A stretch of DNA of 64,000 nt, taken from contig NC_060238.1 in NCBI RefSeq assembly GCF_021155775.2, positions 23,032,470 through 23,096,469 on the forward strand. Reading direction: 5' to 3'. This DNA comes from Neodiprion pinetum (taxonomy: Eukaryota > Arthropoda > Insecta > Hymenoptera > Diprionidae). Of the stretch, positions 1 through 12,713 are shown piece after piece (the stretch's first letter is position 1; each line of letters begins with the position of its first letter). The translations under genes and the position numbers were made by a program. The notes beneath the pieces were generated by a model, which worked only from the letters and a program-made list of their open reading frames with translations, searched no databases and was not told the DNA's origin.

Positions 1-3000
1 ATTCTCTCTCTCTTTATCATTCTTCTGATTTATTCTCCGATCAGTCCGGAATTTTTTAATTCGATTCGATTCGAAAGAAAGCGAGAAACGAGAGGAAGAA
101 AGAGGAGAATAAGAATAGGAAAGGTTGTGCAAAGAGTCAGTCTTACGCCTACACGCATTCTCGTATTGTTTGCAACAAACGATCTTCGATCCAAAGCTAT
201 AGATTTCAAGCGGTATAAATGTTTCGCTAATTTATTCACACACTCCCAAGTGCTCCTCCTCGCCAGATAACAATAGTTCGTTTCGTTGTGTTTGTTTGCA
301 GGGCGAGTGAGCGATGACGAAACGATTGAGCAATATGATCGATGGTTGATTCAGTTCCCTCGATTCCCATTATCCCATTATCCCATTCTGCGATTTCTTG
401 CTCGTTCTTTTCGTACTTCATTCTTTTCACGTCTCTTCTTTATTCGACGCGGAAATTCGATAGTGTGTAATGGTATACCATTGCTCCGTCAAATTGACGT
501 GTGTTCGAAAATTGACACACTGTACAAAAAGCTGCTCGCGCTGTTAATAATCGGTTAGCGATTTCTCGCGTGGCTTGCGCATCTGGTCGTTCGATTGATG
601 CGAAGAACGTGAATTAAAAAATAGAGAAAAAGCACTCTTTTGCTTCTTGACACGCAATTGAGACGCTCTTACAATACTCGATGTTGTAATTATCACGGTA
701 TATATGCGTATATATATAAGAATAAATTGTCGACGAGCAAAACTGGGTAAATTATACCGGTCGCAAAGTTTACCTAACCATACTTGCGGTTAACGATCGG
801 TTAAAAGTGCAAACGAGATTCTCTTTTTATTCGATTGCAAATTTCTCGCATGTATACATCTACTTTCCTCATATATACGCAACGAAACATTGTACAAGGA
901 TTGGCCATTGAAAGAAATTTTTTTTTCACAAACCTGAGAATCGATCATCATTACACTCAGTTCGTAATGAAATCGTTCGGACATCGAATACCGATTTTTT
1001 CGCTACTTGTTCTTGATTTCTTTCTCGAGCGTGAAAAAGGAGCAAGGTCTTTACAATAATCTCTAATTGCATGAGAATCGGTATAATTCGATCGGCACAA
1101 ATCGGCAGCGATCGGTTAACCGAAAAATGACCTTAGAAGCAGAAGAACCGAACATAATTACAGCCACGGCAAATGTCGACCGTGCTAAATTGATCGGCTT
1201 AATTAATAACGAAGCTCGAATCTTTGATCGGGAATCGATGAAGAAATCGAAATAAAATCTTGTCCAAAATTACGGTGTAGACAATAACGTACAGGATGCA
1301 TATCCTGTCCGACCAGCTACGTAATTTATTCACTTTGCCGGAGGATATTCTTGCGGGGCAAAACTGCAGGAGGTAGCAGTGCGGCCAACTTTGTACGACT
1401 TGAGCCTGCTGGTATGCGGTATTACCGATGTCTTACTCAAGTCTATGCACCGACTCACAGCCCGTATAAACTTACGGCGTATATGGCGCGACCCAGTACC
1501 CGTAACCTTCCATTGAATTCTTGGATGATCGCGGGAGCGTCGCGTCCATCGTTCCACGCTCTGTTCCACGCGGTTCCATTCGGTTACATAGGTCAGCAAC
1601 GCATTTCGCGCCAGAATTGAATACCGGATAACACCGTTGAACAAAAATTAATTTTATTTTTTCGCTTGAGTTGAGTTGATTATTTTTATTTTTCTTATCC
1701 GTCACGTATCGAAACAATGGAAAATTATATACGCTCCATCTTGAAGTTTGATTTTGTTATCTTGGGAAATTTAATAACGATTCAATCATTTCGCATATGT
1801 TGAGTGATACTGAACAGATGAATATTATTATTTTTCGAAAAAGTTTGATTTTGCAGTCAGGAAAATGCTATTTCAAAATTGAAGAAAACGTACGATTTCA
1901 ATTATTCAGCTGATAAAAAACCGAAACAATATCATTTTTTAGTGAAAGTGATGTAATTGCGAAATAGAACATTGTTTAATTGTTATTTATAGTAAATGTT
2001 TGAGAAAATTGGTAATTTTTCTGAAAATCAGAAATATTGTTCCGGTTTCTACAAAAGCAAAGTTTATCTAGTGAAAATATATATTTTTTTTCATTCTTTC
2101 TATTTGTTACGTGGAATGAATCAAAAGTTAACATCTGGAACCCAAACTCAAAATTGACACGTTTAATTAGATAAAAAAATTTCCTCTGTTGTCTATCTCT
2201 TATAATCCAACCACACGTTATTTATCAATATATTTGAATCTATAAATTGTATTGGTTCATTTTTTGAATCGTAGTTTTCACAGGAACAAAGTTAGTGGAT
2301 TAAAAATTCTACCACAAACAAAGTACAAATAGTTTGCACTCAATTGGTTTTCCAATTTTTAGAAATACTAAAGATAAAAGAAATCTTGAAATGGTGTCCA
2401 AATTCTGTATATTTAGACTGTTTTTTGTTTAAACCAATAAATTCTGTGCTGAGACGGATTGAAAAAAATCGATGTTGAACTGTTACACGTGAAAAATTTT
2501 AAAAAATTTTTTGACTCGAAAATTCCTTCCTTAATTTTTTCAAAAACAAACTGTGGAACAAACATCCAAGTCTAATGTCCCTCGAGAGTTTCTTTGATCC
2601 TGGTATTCACGGTTGAAAAACTCTGACGTAAACAGAAATCTAACGATTTTGAAACCACTCCCAGTAAATACCATATATTTTAAATTTACAGAGAAGCTCA
2701 TATTTTCCATAAATTTTCAAATTGTTGAAAGAAACCATCGCGACGATGTTGTACGTAGTGCGCAATCGTTCGCACGATCTGACGCGTTGACTGGTAGATA
2801 GATATAAGAGATTTTAAGGTTGATCAGGAAATGTCAAGACCGAAGGGGGGCGAGCGGATGGATGGATGGATGGATGGATGGGTGCCGAAGAAGGAATCGC
2901 AGAAAGGTCGCGAGGCTTCGCGATGCGCGATTTCATCTATCACGCGCGTTATGTTATAGAAGGGGGTCGTATTAATTTTTTTTTCAGCGCAGCGCTCATC

Positions 3001-3373
3001 GGCGATGAGCTAATGTCACGGGAGCCGTGAAATCGCTAATTCGGCCACTAAATTTTTATTCATGCTCGTTCGTTTTTTCGACTCTTCCGTTTTTGTCCGA
3101 GCCGAGACTGCACGGAACGCCGTTTGCACAATTATGTACCTGTTAAAGTCACGCGGTTTTACCGCGGTTACGTAACAGTCACTTAAAAACCCCCTTGCAT
3201 CCCATTGTCTCGGGCGTCGGGACGCCCTGCCAGACGATCTTCTCGTAAATATCCTATTCTGCACGAGATACGATTTCGAAACGATGTATTTCCGACACCA
3301 GGTATTTTTCTAGAACAATTTACGACCAACGCTTAATTTTATTTGCTTCAAATTCTCGTTCCAAAATTATATG

Positions 3374-3805
3374 CAATAAGAGAAATTTTTTGTTCCCGTT
3401 ACCGCTCGGTCCCTCAACGATTTTCATTTTTTACCACAATCGACAAAATATAGTTCCAGGTAGAAAATGAAAATTAGTTTTCTAACTGTTACCAAAAAGT
3501 CTAGTATCCGTTACTATTCTTTCTCATTACGATCACTGTTACTACATTTTCTTGTAACTGTTGCGAAAATTTAATGCTTGTGCAAGAATAAATTGACGTT
3601 AAAGCCTTGTTTAACTAAAAAAAGTAGAGTAAACCGAAGAAACTGATTTTGCGTTGCAATCACCAAAAAATAATCGACAATAGCGCTAAATGGTTACGCG
3701 TACCTCGTTTTTCGTAATCCCAACAATATTCAAACAGTTTTTTTCACGATACCTGTGTTACTGAATTTTTATAGTTACTGTAAAAAATGAAAATTTTTCT
3801 CCGTG
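3374..3805 (-). mobile_element. Mariner-like MITE, copy 1
   Basis: This 432-base segment is the reverse complement of the segments at 15616-16016 and 23284-23659. The alignment runs through the whole element, including the 'ggtaaccggaac' and 'gaatattgttggaatta' blocks. Its right end (minus-strand 5' end) reads CACGGAGAAAAATTTT and its left end CAATAAGAGAAATT, matching the family terminal inverted repeat. Both flanks are TG, which may be a decayed TA target duplication. There is no coding capacity, so this is a non-autonomous element. Confidence 0.75.
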
Positions 3806-5436
3806 TGTGGACAAAGTTACGCGTTCACATCAGCCGGCAGACCTTAAAAAAAAAAAGAAAAATTGCAAATACATGCGTTATAATTAACATTGTCCGGAAA
3901 AAATCACCTTCTGATACTAAGATGTTTGAAATTATTCGTATTATAATTTTTTACTTCGTATTTGAAATTCCCTTCCTGATCACGTCTCGATTGAAAAAAT
4001 ATTCTTCCTCAATCATCATTTATTCGGACGGGAATTTTCAAATTTGCTAGATAATTTTGATGCTGAGAAAATTTTCGAACAACAATCTCACGGTATTTTT
4101 ATACACTTTCGAAAGAATTTTATTCCGTGAAATTTAAGGCTGGTATAAATTTGAGTTCTTAGGTAATATTTTGTTAAAAAAATTTTCATTTTTATTGAAA
4201 CTTGATTTCAGTTAATATAAATATACAATATGAAATTGTGAATATTATCGTCATGTTTGTCCTTTTTTCTTCATCTATAAATTCATATTCTTCTCTTTCA
4301 ATTGAACAATCATTACATATGTGCATGTCACCAAGGATTTTATCAGCATTTCACAGATCTAACGCAACGCGTTTATGGTATTAACGAAATAATAATTATT
4401 GTAATATCGTCACGGTGGGTTCATGTTATATTACATTATGATACTCAGATGTTTCGTCAGAATAGAAGATTTTTTTGCTTTATCTTTTCTTTTCTCCTTC
4501 TGTTTTCTTTTTTTTATTTTTTTTTTTTTACCTGTTTGGTGACATTTCGTGAGGTCTTTGTTGCTACTTGGGATTAAGAACGTTAAGAGAGGAAAAAAAA
4601 AAAAAAGAACCATCTCAGCAACAAGAATAAGGACAAACGTTTATTGCCCGGCTGCCACGCAGAGCAGACATCGGTCGTAATTGCGAATGTAACGTACTGC
4701 ACACCACGTGCATTTATAGAATTAGCAATCAAGCGAATCGTAAAACGGGAGACGTCTTCGACGATTAATTATTTTCTTTTTCCTCATTTATTTATTTTTC
4801 AAGCGCTTCTTTCTCTTTCTCTCTCTCGCTACTCTCTTTGTCTCTTTTGCTACAACAATTATCTCTCTGCAATTGCAATTTCACTTCTGCGGTAAAAAAC
4901 AAATGTAAAAAGAAGATACGATCGTTTCATTTTTAACAATATTATACTTGACGTAAAATTCTTGTTACATTTTTCTTTCTATCTGCCAGTTTTTGAGTTT
5001 AAACCGTGCAATCGTAAAAAAAAATTTCGATCGTATAAGAAAAACACACTTCCGCTGAGGCGAGCGACCCGCGGGACGGGTTTGAAACATTTATTATGAC
5101 ATTAATATTGAACCTGGCTGCAGAGAATAGAAGAAGAGAAAATAATGAAACTTTGAGACTGCAGGAGCATCTAGAGACTGAGAAACTTTCAATGCTCTCT
5201 GCACTTTAACCCCCCACGTTCCCTGAGTTTATATTGCCCGAAATGAATTATTCACCCGTTTACCTGGGTGACGGATACTTCCGGGTCGAAATGGCGGTTG
5301 GAACGTCTCAGGGTTTAAATTATTTACTTGAAATTTTTTCCTTATTCTTACCTTTTTCCAGAGAAAACTATTCAATTTACCCTGATTGTGGATGTGATTT
5401 TTTCGGCGCTTTCCTTAACGCGATGAATACAGCTCT

Positions 5437-5473
<37 letters not shown>

Positions 5474-6185
5474 TTGGAAAAAGCATATTTTCCGTTCTCT
5501 ATACTTCCTCCATTTCCTCCTCTTTCTTCCTATAAAGATCATCTATATCAGCTCTGAAAGAGGGATGAATTTCGGCATGCTACCGCTTTTATTCCCTACC
5601 GAAGTAAAAGAATACAGTATGAAAGGAGCTTAACAGTCGTTGACGGAAGTAAAGACCTGCATTTAGGCCTCAGGCGATCAATGGCTAATGTAACAGGGAA
5701 CGAGCTTTCGTAATTGCGGTACAAGCCGAGGGCCGGGTTCCGGGCTTAGACGCTACCGCTTTTTTTCCTCTTTTTATTCTTCTTCTTATTCCTCTATTTC
5801 TTTTCCTTACTTTTTATATCTATCTATCTCTCTCTCTCTCTCTCTCTCTGTGTTATATTTTTTACGAAACGAGAACATGTAGCTAAACAAGCTCCCCCGT
5901 CGTTGGATGCGAGCATACTTTTTGCACAAAACGATTCCAAAGCCACACAGTGTCACACTGTCCATGTTATCCTCAAATTATCCGTCGTAATTCACGATAT
6001 TCGAATCACACGCCTATACATTAATTCAATTGTTTTTTATCACCCAGGTCGAATCGACTGGCAGAAATCATATTCAGATGAAATTTTCGATAAAATACCT
6101 AATTTATACGATACTTTTGTATCGGGATTGCACGGGGCTGTTAAATCGTGGAAGACCCGAACCATGTTTGATTCCAGTCATCGCT

Positions 6186-6500
6186 CAGAAATTGTATGAA
6201 ATCGCTTGAACTCGTTTGAAATTATTTGAAATCCGCTTAAATTGTTTGGAACTCCGTGAAATTAGTTTGAAATGGCTTGAGGCTGCTTAAAATCAGTTTA
6301 AAGTCGTTTAAAACATCTTGGGATTGGTTCGAAACCGTTTGTCACGATTATCGAATCACTTGAAACCGCCTAAGATCAGTTTTGAGTGATCTAAAACTCC
6401 TTAAAATTAGTTTGAAACCTCAAACGACGGTTTTGACAAGACTTAAAGCTGCCTGAAGTAATTTCGTAGTCGTTAGAAACTCGTTTGAATTATTTAAAAT
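6186..6500. repeat. Degenerate GTTTGAAA-type tandem repeat, left block
   Basis: The block consists of imperfect units of about 20-25 bases built on 'gtttgaaa', 'cttgaaac' and 'aaaatcagtttgaa'. A longer sub-block, 'gggattggttcgaaaccg' near 6320, recurs several times in the second intron of the neighbouring cuticle gene at about 11060-11470. The two blocks are about 4.6 kb apart and in the same orientation. Confidence 0.65.
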
Positions 6501-6926
6501 CCTCAATCACTGATGAATTCGCGAGTGAAAATTGTCGATAAAACATGCACGGATTATCGTTCAACGCAAACCTTCCGAAAAAAAAATATATTTTGATCAA
6601 AAACTGAGGAAATGGCGACATTTGATCCCCCTAGAATTCCTCGGACGAAAGATTACAGCCACCGGGTTTCATCTGGGAGAAATTATCTCTCACAGGCAAT
6701 TCGCAAGCGTGTATTTTCGCTCGAGCAACGTTCGAGCGGCGCGATGAGAAGGACCTTGGGGTTCCCCGGGCCCCCTCAAAGGGAGGCTGAGGCGAGTCGT
6801 GGTTGGATTTAGCCGAGGGGCCCCCCTTCTAGCTGTCCCTTGCCTGCAACTCCCTCCGTAAAATGGTGTAAGGTAAGCGCTCTTCCTTGTGAGCGAGGCA
6901 AAGGATCCTCGGATGGTGGCCCAGGC

Positions 6927-6962
6927 TATATAAACAAGGAGAGTCGGTGTTGTGAGCAGTCA
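6927..6962 (+). promoter_or_regulatory. Core promoter of cuticle gene 1
   Basis: TATATAAA lies at 6927-6934. About 30 bases downstream is a CAGTC initiator-like sequence at 6957-6961. Translation starts at 7188, giving a 5' untranslated region of about 230 bases. The spacing matches the TATA-driven promoters of the other cuticle genes in the window. Confidence 0.65.
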
Positions 6963-7187
6963 CTCCTCACTCAGCTGGTGGCCGAGCAACAAAGTGAATC
7001 CAGAAAACAATCGGTTGGCAAAGATTCTCGGTTTATTTTTTTCATTTATTTCGGTTAGTCGCGGGTATACTTCTCAATTTCTGTGCCAGACGACGATCGT
7101 CCAAGTGACCCGGAAACCGTGCGCATACCGGAAGGAGCACCAGTATCAGGGAAATTTGAAAAAAAAAAAAACCGGAAATCCTTCGCC

Positions 7188-9987
7188 ATGATCAACCTCG
7201 TACAGGTATGTCAGTCACGACGCAGCATCCTGCGATTCGATTTTCACCACCACAGAACCGCGAATCTCACCCCGTCGAAATCACCCCCCACCCTCCACCA
7301 CCCCCCATGCCTTCGTTACTCCCGATTGTGCAAATCTCACTGCACATGCTCCTCGTTTCATATTCCCAACGAGACTTCGTGCCGTCCGCGAATATCTTAT
7401 TTCACCGATTTAAACGTTATTTCCGGATCGGTCTTTTGCGCAAGGTGAACCCCAAAAAAAAAAGAAAAAAAAGAGTGGAACGAGTATCGATCGTTTTGCC
7501 ATTTTTACATGCAATTAAGGATGTATCAGTTTTTTTTGCCAAATAATACGTTTCTTATTCCTTGAACTCTGGATTTAACAATTACCGTTATGAATATTGC
7601 ACCGTCGATGAATTTAAATTAAAAATTCTCATTCATGCCGAATAAATGACCCGACGAATTTACACATTGAAATTAAATTCATTCGCGTTGGGTGAACAAA
7701 TGAGCAAAATATATTTAGCATCGTTTTGATGAATTCTCTGCAATATCCGTCGGTGATATTGACAGATATATTAATTGGCAGAAAATTAGACTGTAATCAA
7801 TACGTGTGTATCGTATCTGTGATCGAACGTGAGGGGCTATGAAATGTGATAATTTCAATGATTCGAAAATTAGTTCACCACCTGAAGGAATTCTTAATCA
7901 ATGGTGTAATGATTTCGCGGCCGTTTGATCATTTTCTATTATTCAGGTGGAAGAAGGGTGAATACTTGTATTTCCACACGTGTAATAATTAGCTAATTAG
8001 CTAATTAGCCAATTAGCGATATTTTAATTCCTTGCGATATCTTCCTTATCCCTCAATTAAAATAAATTCAAAACTGCGGTCCCGCGATGCTCGCACGTGG
8101 TGTTAAACGGACTTTCAAGGATCCTTTAAAAATTAAACGTGTATATTCTCGGGATAATTAGGGGCGGCCTAATTGATCGACTGGATCGTTTTATGCCTAC
8201 CTCACGGCTACGAAGCAATTACGCCGCGTCTTCTCGACCATCGCTAAGTACAGCGTTATTTCGACCGCGAGGGTCAGTTTCGCTTTCGATTATTTAACTC
8301 ACGCGAAAGCGTGCCATCCTTTTCTATTCGTAAAATGTGTAAAATACCCGGATCAATCCATCATTCGTGCAACCGTGTTGCGGAGGAAAAACGAAGCAGT
8401 CGTAACAGTCGATCTGAAACTAACGTGTTCGTTTTCTTTCGGTATTAAGCAATCCTGTACAATGTTGCGCAAAAAGAAGTACAAGAATTGGTGTAAAATA
8501 TGCCTGAAGAACAAAGTCGCGATGTGTCAAAGTTTACGGAAAAGTTAGAAACGGGTGAGGAAGTAGAATTTATTCTGTCTCTAGAGAAAAGTGGATACGC
8601 AAAAGTTTGATAAGGACGAATTATGTATAAATGAATACGTTAATACTTTCTCACAGACATTACAAGACTGATAATACAGCTCGCTAGGAAAAATGACAAG
8701 TTATAACTTTATTAAATATCGAAGAGTGTATGTTTAATACACGATTGAAAATACTATACATTATCGTGTCGCAGCAACCTTTCCTATAAATATCATACAA
8801 TGAGATCATTAACCGCACGATAAAGTGTATAATATTCCTGCTACATCCAACGTATCGATTCATTATATTTAGATACCTACCTAGTTGCTCGTGCTGGAAT
8901 AGTAAGAAAAAAAATAAATAAAAATGACGTTAAAAAATTTTCAGGCGATGACGTATAAACTTACACCGTCCGTCACGCAACACATTCTCAAATTAATTTC
9001 ACTGTTTCGTGTGACGAATAAGCTCTGGAAAGGAAACAGTAAATAAACAATGAGAGAAAGGAGATGAGTTTGAGAAGAAAAATTTGTAGAAACAAAAAAC
9101 TTGATTTTCATATTTAAAAAAAAAACAAAAAAATTCATTCCGTAGTTTTATTCTTTATCTACAAACTCTAGAATCTCACACGATCTCAGCAAACTTAATT
9201 TATTTCAACTGAAGTTCGTTGCAACGCGTGGGAGATAAAAATATATCATATAACAAACAGCCTGCGGTTACCCGCGGCGTCTTGATACCAAGGTGAAAAA
9301 TAATAAAGAAGTTTTTCGGAGCTCGCGTTACGCATACGTATATTTAAACAGGATATATACAGGAGAAACAAAGTCAAATTAATTAAAATTTAATCGTATA
9401 ACGTACAAGAGAAATTAAACAAAAGAATTGATGAAAAAAAAAGCTCTATGCGCCTGTAGGTAAAAATTGATGAAAGAAGTAAGAAAAGTAAGGGAATTAT
9501 TCACAACAGTCGTAGAAATTTCTCTCCTCTCCGTTTTTTTTTCCCCCTCCTCTTCTTCCAGCTCAATTTCACAATTTTCTTAATTTCTCTCTCCCGTTTT
9601 TTCACCACCTTTTCATCGTTCCTGTTGAAGATCGCTCTGCTCGGCTTCGCGGCAACTCTGGTCGCCGGTGACCTGCCCCCAGGAAGTAACAGATATCTGC
9701 CCCCCGATCCAACCAAGGGCTACAACTACAACAAGCCGTCGCCCCAGTTTCCGACTGTGACAAGACCCACCCCCTCATTTCCGGTCACCACTCGACCAAC
9801 CACGAGCTTTCCGTCGGTGACCCCAACCAGGCCCAGCATCCCGAGTTTCCCGCCTGGGCCCAGGCCCACTCCGTTCCCGGTGAACCCGGTCAGGCCCACG
9901 CCGGGACTGCCGGACTATAATGGACAGCCCACGGGGAACAATGGAAACACATTGACGCCGAATGTGAGTCTAGGAATAGAGAGAAAT

Positions 9988-10019
<32 letters not shown>

Positions 10020-11809
10020 GCGTGGATTCTGTGAAGAGGACGGTTTAATTGCCATGATTGAATTTCGTAAGCATTTAACGGTGCTGGAAATTCCTTTGCT
10101 TGTGGTATAATTGCCGGATTTCTTAACCTCGAGGAACGCTGATCATCCTTTTGTCTCGATTTCGTCTGTTTTGGTACTGCTTCGTGCTGGTTTAATCGGT
10201 TTTTTTACGTTTCGTTGTAGAGTTTATTGTTCTAGCGACAAAGGTTTTAAAGACTGTCGTGAACCGAGGATACTCGATTATTGCGACGTCGTGATTACGA
10301 TGATGATCGTGATCGTTTTGTATGTTTACGTTTTGTAATCGCGATTCTAGAGGTTTTTTTAATGCCTGTCGAAATCGTGGATTTTACAGAATTATTGTTT
10401 CCCGGTTTCTGTACCGGGACAGGCGAATGGATGAAACGATTTTTGAAATTCCGTCGAGGTTGAAAACAGTTGGATCTTTGATTGAATTTTGTGAAATACC
10501 TTTCGTCGTGAAACAAGTACCGAGGAGTAGCTCAATTCGTGGGATGATTTCGGAGGAGTATCCTTGGATACAAAATAAGCCTCGAGAAATACCCTTATTC
10601 GTGAAATTGTTTCGGAAAACATTCCAAATCCTGAATTGTTATTCAAGAATCATGCTTGGCTCTGAATAAAACCCCGAAAAATATTTTTATATTCCTTATT
10701 CTGAAAAAAAAATTCGCAAATGTGCTTTTCTTTGATTGAAATTCTTGAAATATCCTATTCCGTTTAAAGAAATGTAGGATTTGTGTTAAAATTCATGAAT
10801 ACAGGACCTGAAAATACCCCAACTCGTTCGATCAAATTTGCTGAATATGAGTTGTTGCGAACAACATCCACAAAACATCCGATATCGTTTAAAGACATTC
10901 TGTAAATGCATATGATTTACAGAATAAGGGCCGACATAACACAGTTCAAAAATTGCGAGAATCTCAACGAATTTGTAGAAACTCTCGAATGAATTTCTCA
11001 TCGTCATAATGTCGAAGATGAATGGGAAGGTTGAAAGAAAAATTTCCCTTCCAATTTCCTTGGGATTGGTTCGAACCAGTTTATAATGATTTTGAAACTG
11101 CTCAAAGCTGCTTCAAATCAGTTTGAAGTCATTTTAAACTCTTTGGGATTGGGTCGTAACCTTTTCTAACCATTACCAAATCACTTGTCACTACCTAATC
11201 AGTTTGAAATTCTTTATACTTAGTTTGAAACCATTTGTGATGGTTTTGAAACGCTTTGAAGCTGCGTAAAAGTTAGTTTGAAGTCGTTTGAAACTCGTTG
11301 GAATTGGTTCGAAACCGTTTCTAATGGTTATCAAACCGCTTGAAACCACCTAAAATCAGTTTTGAACCGTTTGAAACTTCTTGAAATGAGTTTGAAATCG
11401 CTTGCAATGTTTTCGAAATAGCTTGAAGCTGCTTCGAATCAGTTTAAAATCGTTTCAAACTCTTTCGGACTGGTCAATTTGAGGAAAAATTGATCGATCC
11501 CTTTTTGTCACCTCGCAGCAAGAGCACCACGACCATGGTGACCACCATCATCACCATCACGAGCCAGGAATGCCGTTCGACTTCAACTACGCCGTAAAAG
11601 ACGATTCCTACGGTAACGACTACTCCCACAACGCGATAAGCGACGGTGACGTTGTGCGTGGAGAATATCGCGTCCAGCTACCCGACGGACGTCTGCAAAT
11701 TGTTCAATACACCGCCGACTGGCAGCACGGCTTCAACGCCCAGGTCAGCTACGAAGGAACTCCGAGGTACGACGTCCCCCGGCCCAGCGGTACCTTCAAC
11801 GGCTACTAG
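7188..11809 (+). CDS. Resilin-like cuticle protein (CPR family), cluster gene 1
   Basis: Three exons: 7188-7205, 9631-9963 and 11519-11809, all joined in phase 0, giving about 213 residues. Residues 1-19 form a secretion signal (start MINLVQ, then hydrophobic to VAG). Residues 20-117 are Pro/Thr/Ser-rich with repeated TRPTPSFP-like units and a YLPP motif. Exon 3 opens with a striking His cluster, HHDHGDHHHHHH (residues 120-131). An RR-type chitin-binding domain follows from about residue 137 to 200: FDFNYAVKDD, then GDVVRGEYRVQLPDGR, YTAD and GFNAQVSYEG. The protein should be secreted and bind chitin in cuticle. The start is supported by the TATA promoter and the donor gtatgt directly after six codons. 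A second in-frame acceptor at 9561 would insert 23 residues into the signal region; 9630 is preferred because it gives a normal-length signal. The RR-2 or pro-resilin-like class is inferred from the domain wording. Confidence 0.85.
7206..9630 (+). other. Intron 1 of cuticle gene 1
   Basis: This is a 2.4-kb AT-rich intron separating the six-codon first exon from the signal-peptide exon, with donor gtatgt. A pyrimidine-rich stretch of about 90 bases precedes the acceptor. Nothing else coding is visible in it. Confidence 0.6.
9964..11518 (+). other. Intron 2 of cuticle gene 1
   Basis: This 1.55-kb intron has donor gtgagt and acceptor cgcag. It contains a GA microsatellite at about 9988-10013 and loosely repetitive 'gaaatacc...ttcgt' sequence at about 10480-10830. 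A GTTTGAAA higher-order repeat at 11060-11470 reaches within 50 bases of the acceptor. Confidence 0.6.
11060..11470. repeat. GTTTGAAA higher-order tandem repeat, right block
   Basis: Units of about 20-25 bases on 'gtttgaaa' and 'cttgaaac' are organised into longer periods marked by 'ttgggattggttcgaa' at about 11061, 11144, 11299 and 11465. The spacings are about 83, 155 and 166 bases. It is the same family as the block at 6186-6500. Confidence 0.7.
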
Positions 11810-12264
11810 AGGGACCCAATCAGGTCGTCCAAAGGATGTCCCGACCGATCCTGACGAATAGCCGCAGCCGTCGTCCACTGGACAAGCCTTAGAAATTGTA
11901 AAACGCGTCTTACTGGACGATAAAACGGTTTTCCTCTTAATTTTTTAAGTTTTTTTTTTTTTTTTTAATTTATCTGTTCGGGAATCATCGGGGCATCCTG
12001 CTCAGAGACGGGTTAAAACCAAATCGCTGATTTCTACTTCCGGTGCGGAAATCGAACGATCCGAAAGTAGGATTATTGCACGTTATGCATGTTAACAACA
12101 AAATGACCGGTGCAACGAGCGTGACAGATAAGAAATTTTCATTTTTTAGTTTAATTTAATTTCTTTTTTTTCATTTCTTCGTTGAATTTCTAACTCTTTT
12201 AAACTAAATTCCGTATATGACGTAACCTGTAATGAAATGTATAATACAAGCACGTGGAGAGGTC

Positions 12265-12270
12265 AATAAA
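12265..12270 (+). terminator. Poly(A) signal, cuticle gene 1
   Basis: AATAAA lies 456 bases after the stop codon and is the first canonical signal downstream. It is assigned by position only. Confidence 0.4.
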
Positions 12271-12713
12271 TTTGATACAACGATTATACACGTATGTCTC
12301 TGTTACGACGTGACTGTGGATATTACTACAATTATAATATTACTCCGACGGTATAATATAACATATAGCATATGCACACACGGTGTGGAATTACACGCAA
12401 TTCAAAACGAAATTATTATACCTCCCCCCCGGGCCCAATTGCGTGTTTCCTACAAAATGTCATTACCGTTTTCGATTCTAAAGCCGTATGGAGAAAAAGC
12501 GAGAATTATCAGTCCGCTGTTCGTTCGTAACTGAATTTTTTAACGACCGTCACGTACGTAACCTCCGATTATCTTCTGTTATAATACTTTTTCCAATCTC
12601 TCTATACTCTGAAAGAAATTTTTGCTATGGCGTTGAATAATACAACACCGCATATCGGTGTATCAACTGTTTTTAAGCGTCTAAATTAGACGTTATTAAT
12701 AGAACGGAGCAGG

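Larger units (their letters stand above)
1..6926. other. Gene-free left flank
   Basis: No convincing exon is visible on either strand. The open frames here are short, lack family motifs and overlap simple sequence. The stretch is AT-rich with a GGAT microsatellite at 2857-2880, CT/TC runs near 5440-5470 and 5826-5850, a MITE copy at 3374-3805 and a degenerate GTTTGAAA repeat at about 6186-6500. The last 200 bases are more GC-rich and lead into the first cuticle gene promoter. Confidence 0.6.

Noticed and set aside
286..558. Early plus-strand 90-codon frame
   Set aside because: No signal, domain or splice context; composition matches surrounding non-coding DNA.
11062..11077. tRNA-like GGTTCGAACC sequence
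   Set aside because: No acceptor stem, D arm or anticodon arm can be drawn around it; it is a unit of the tandem repeat.
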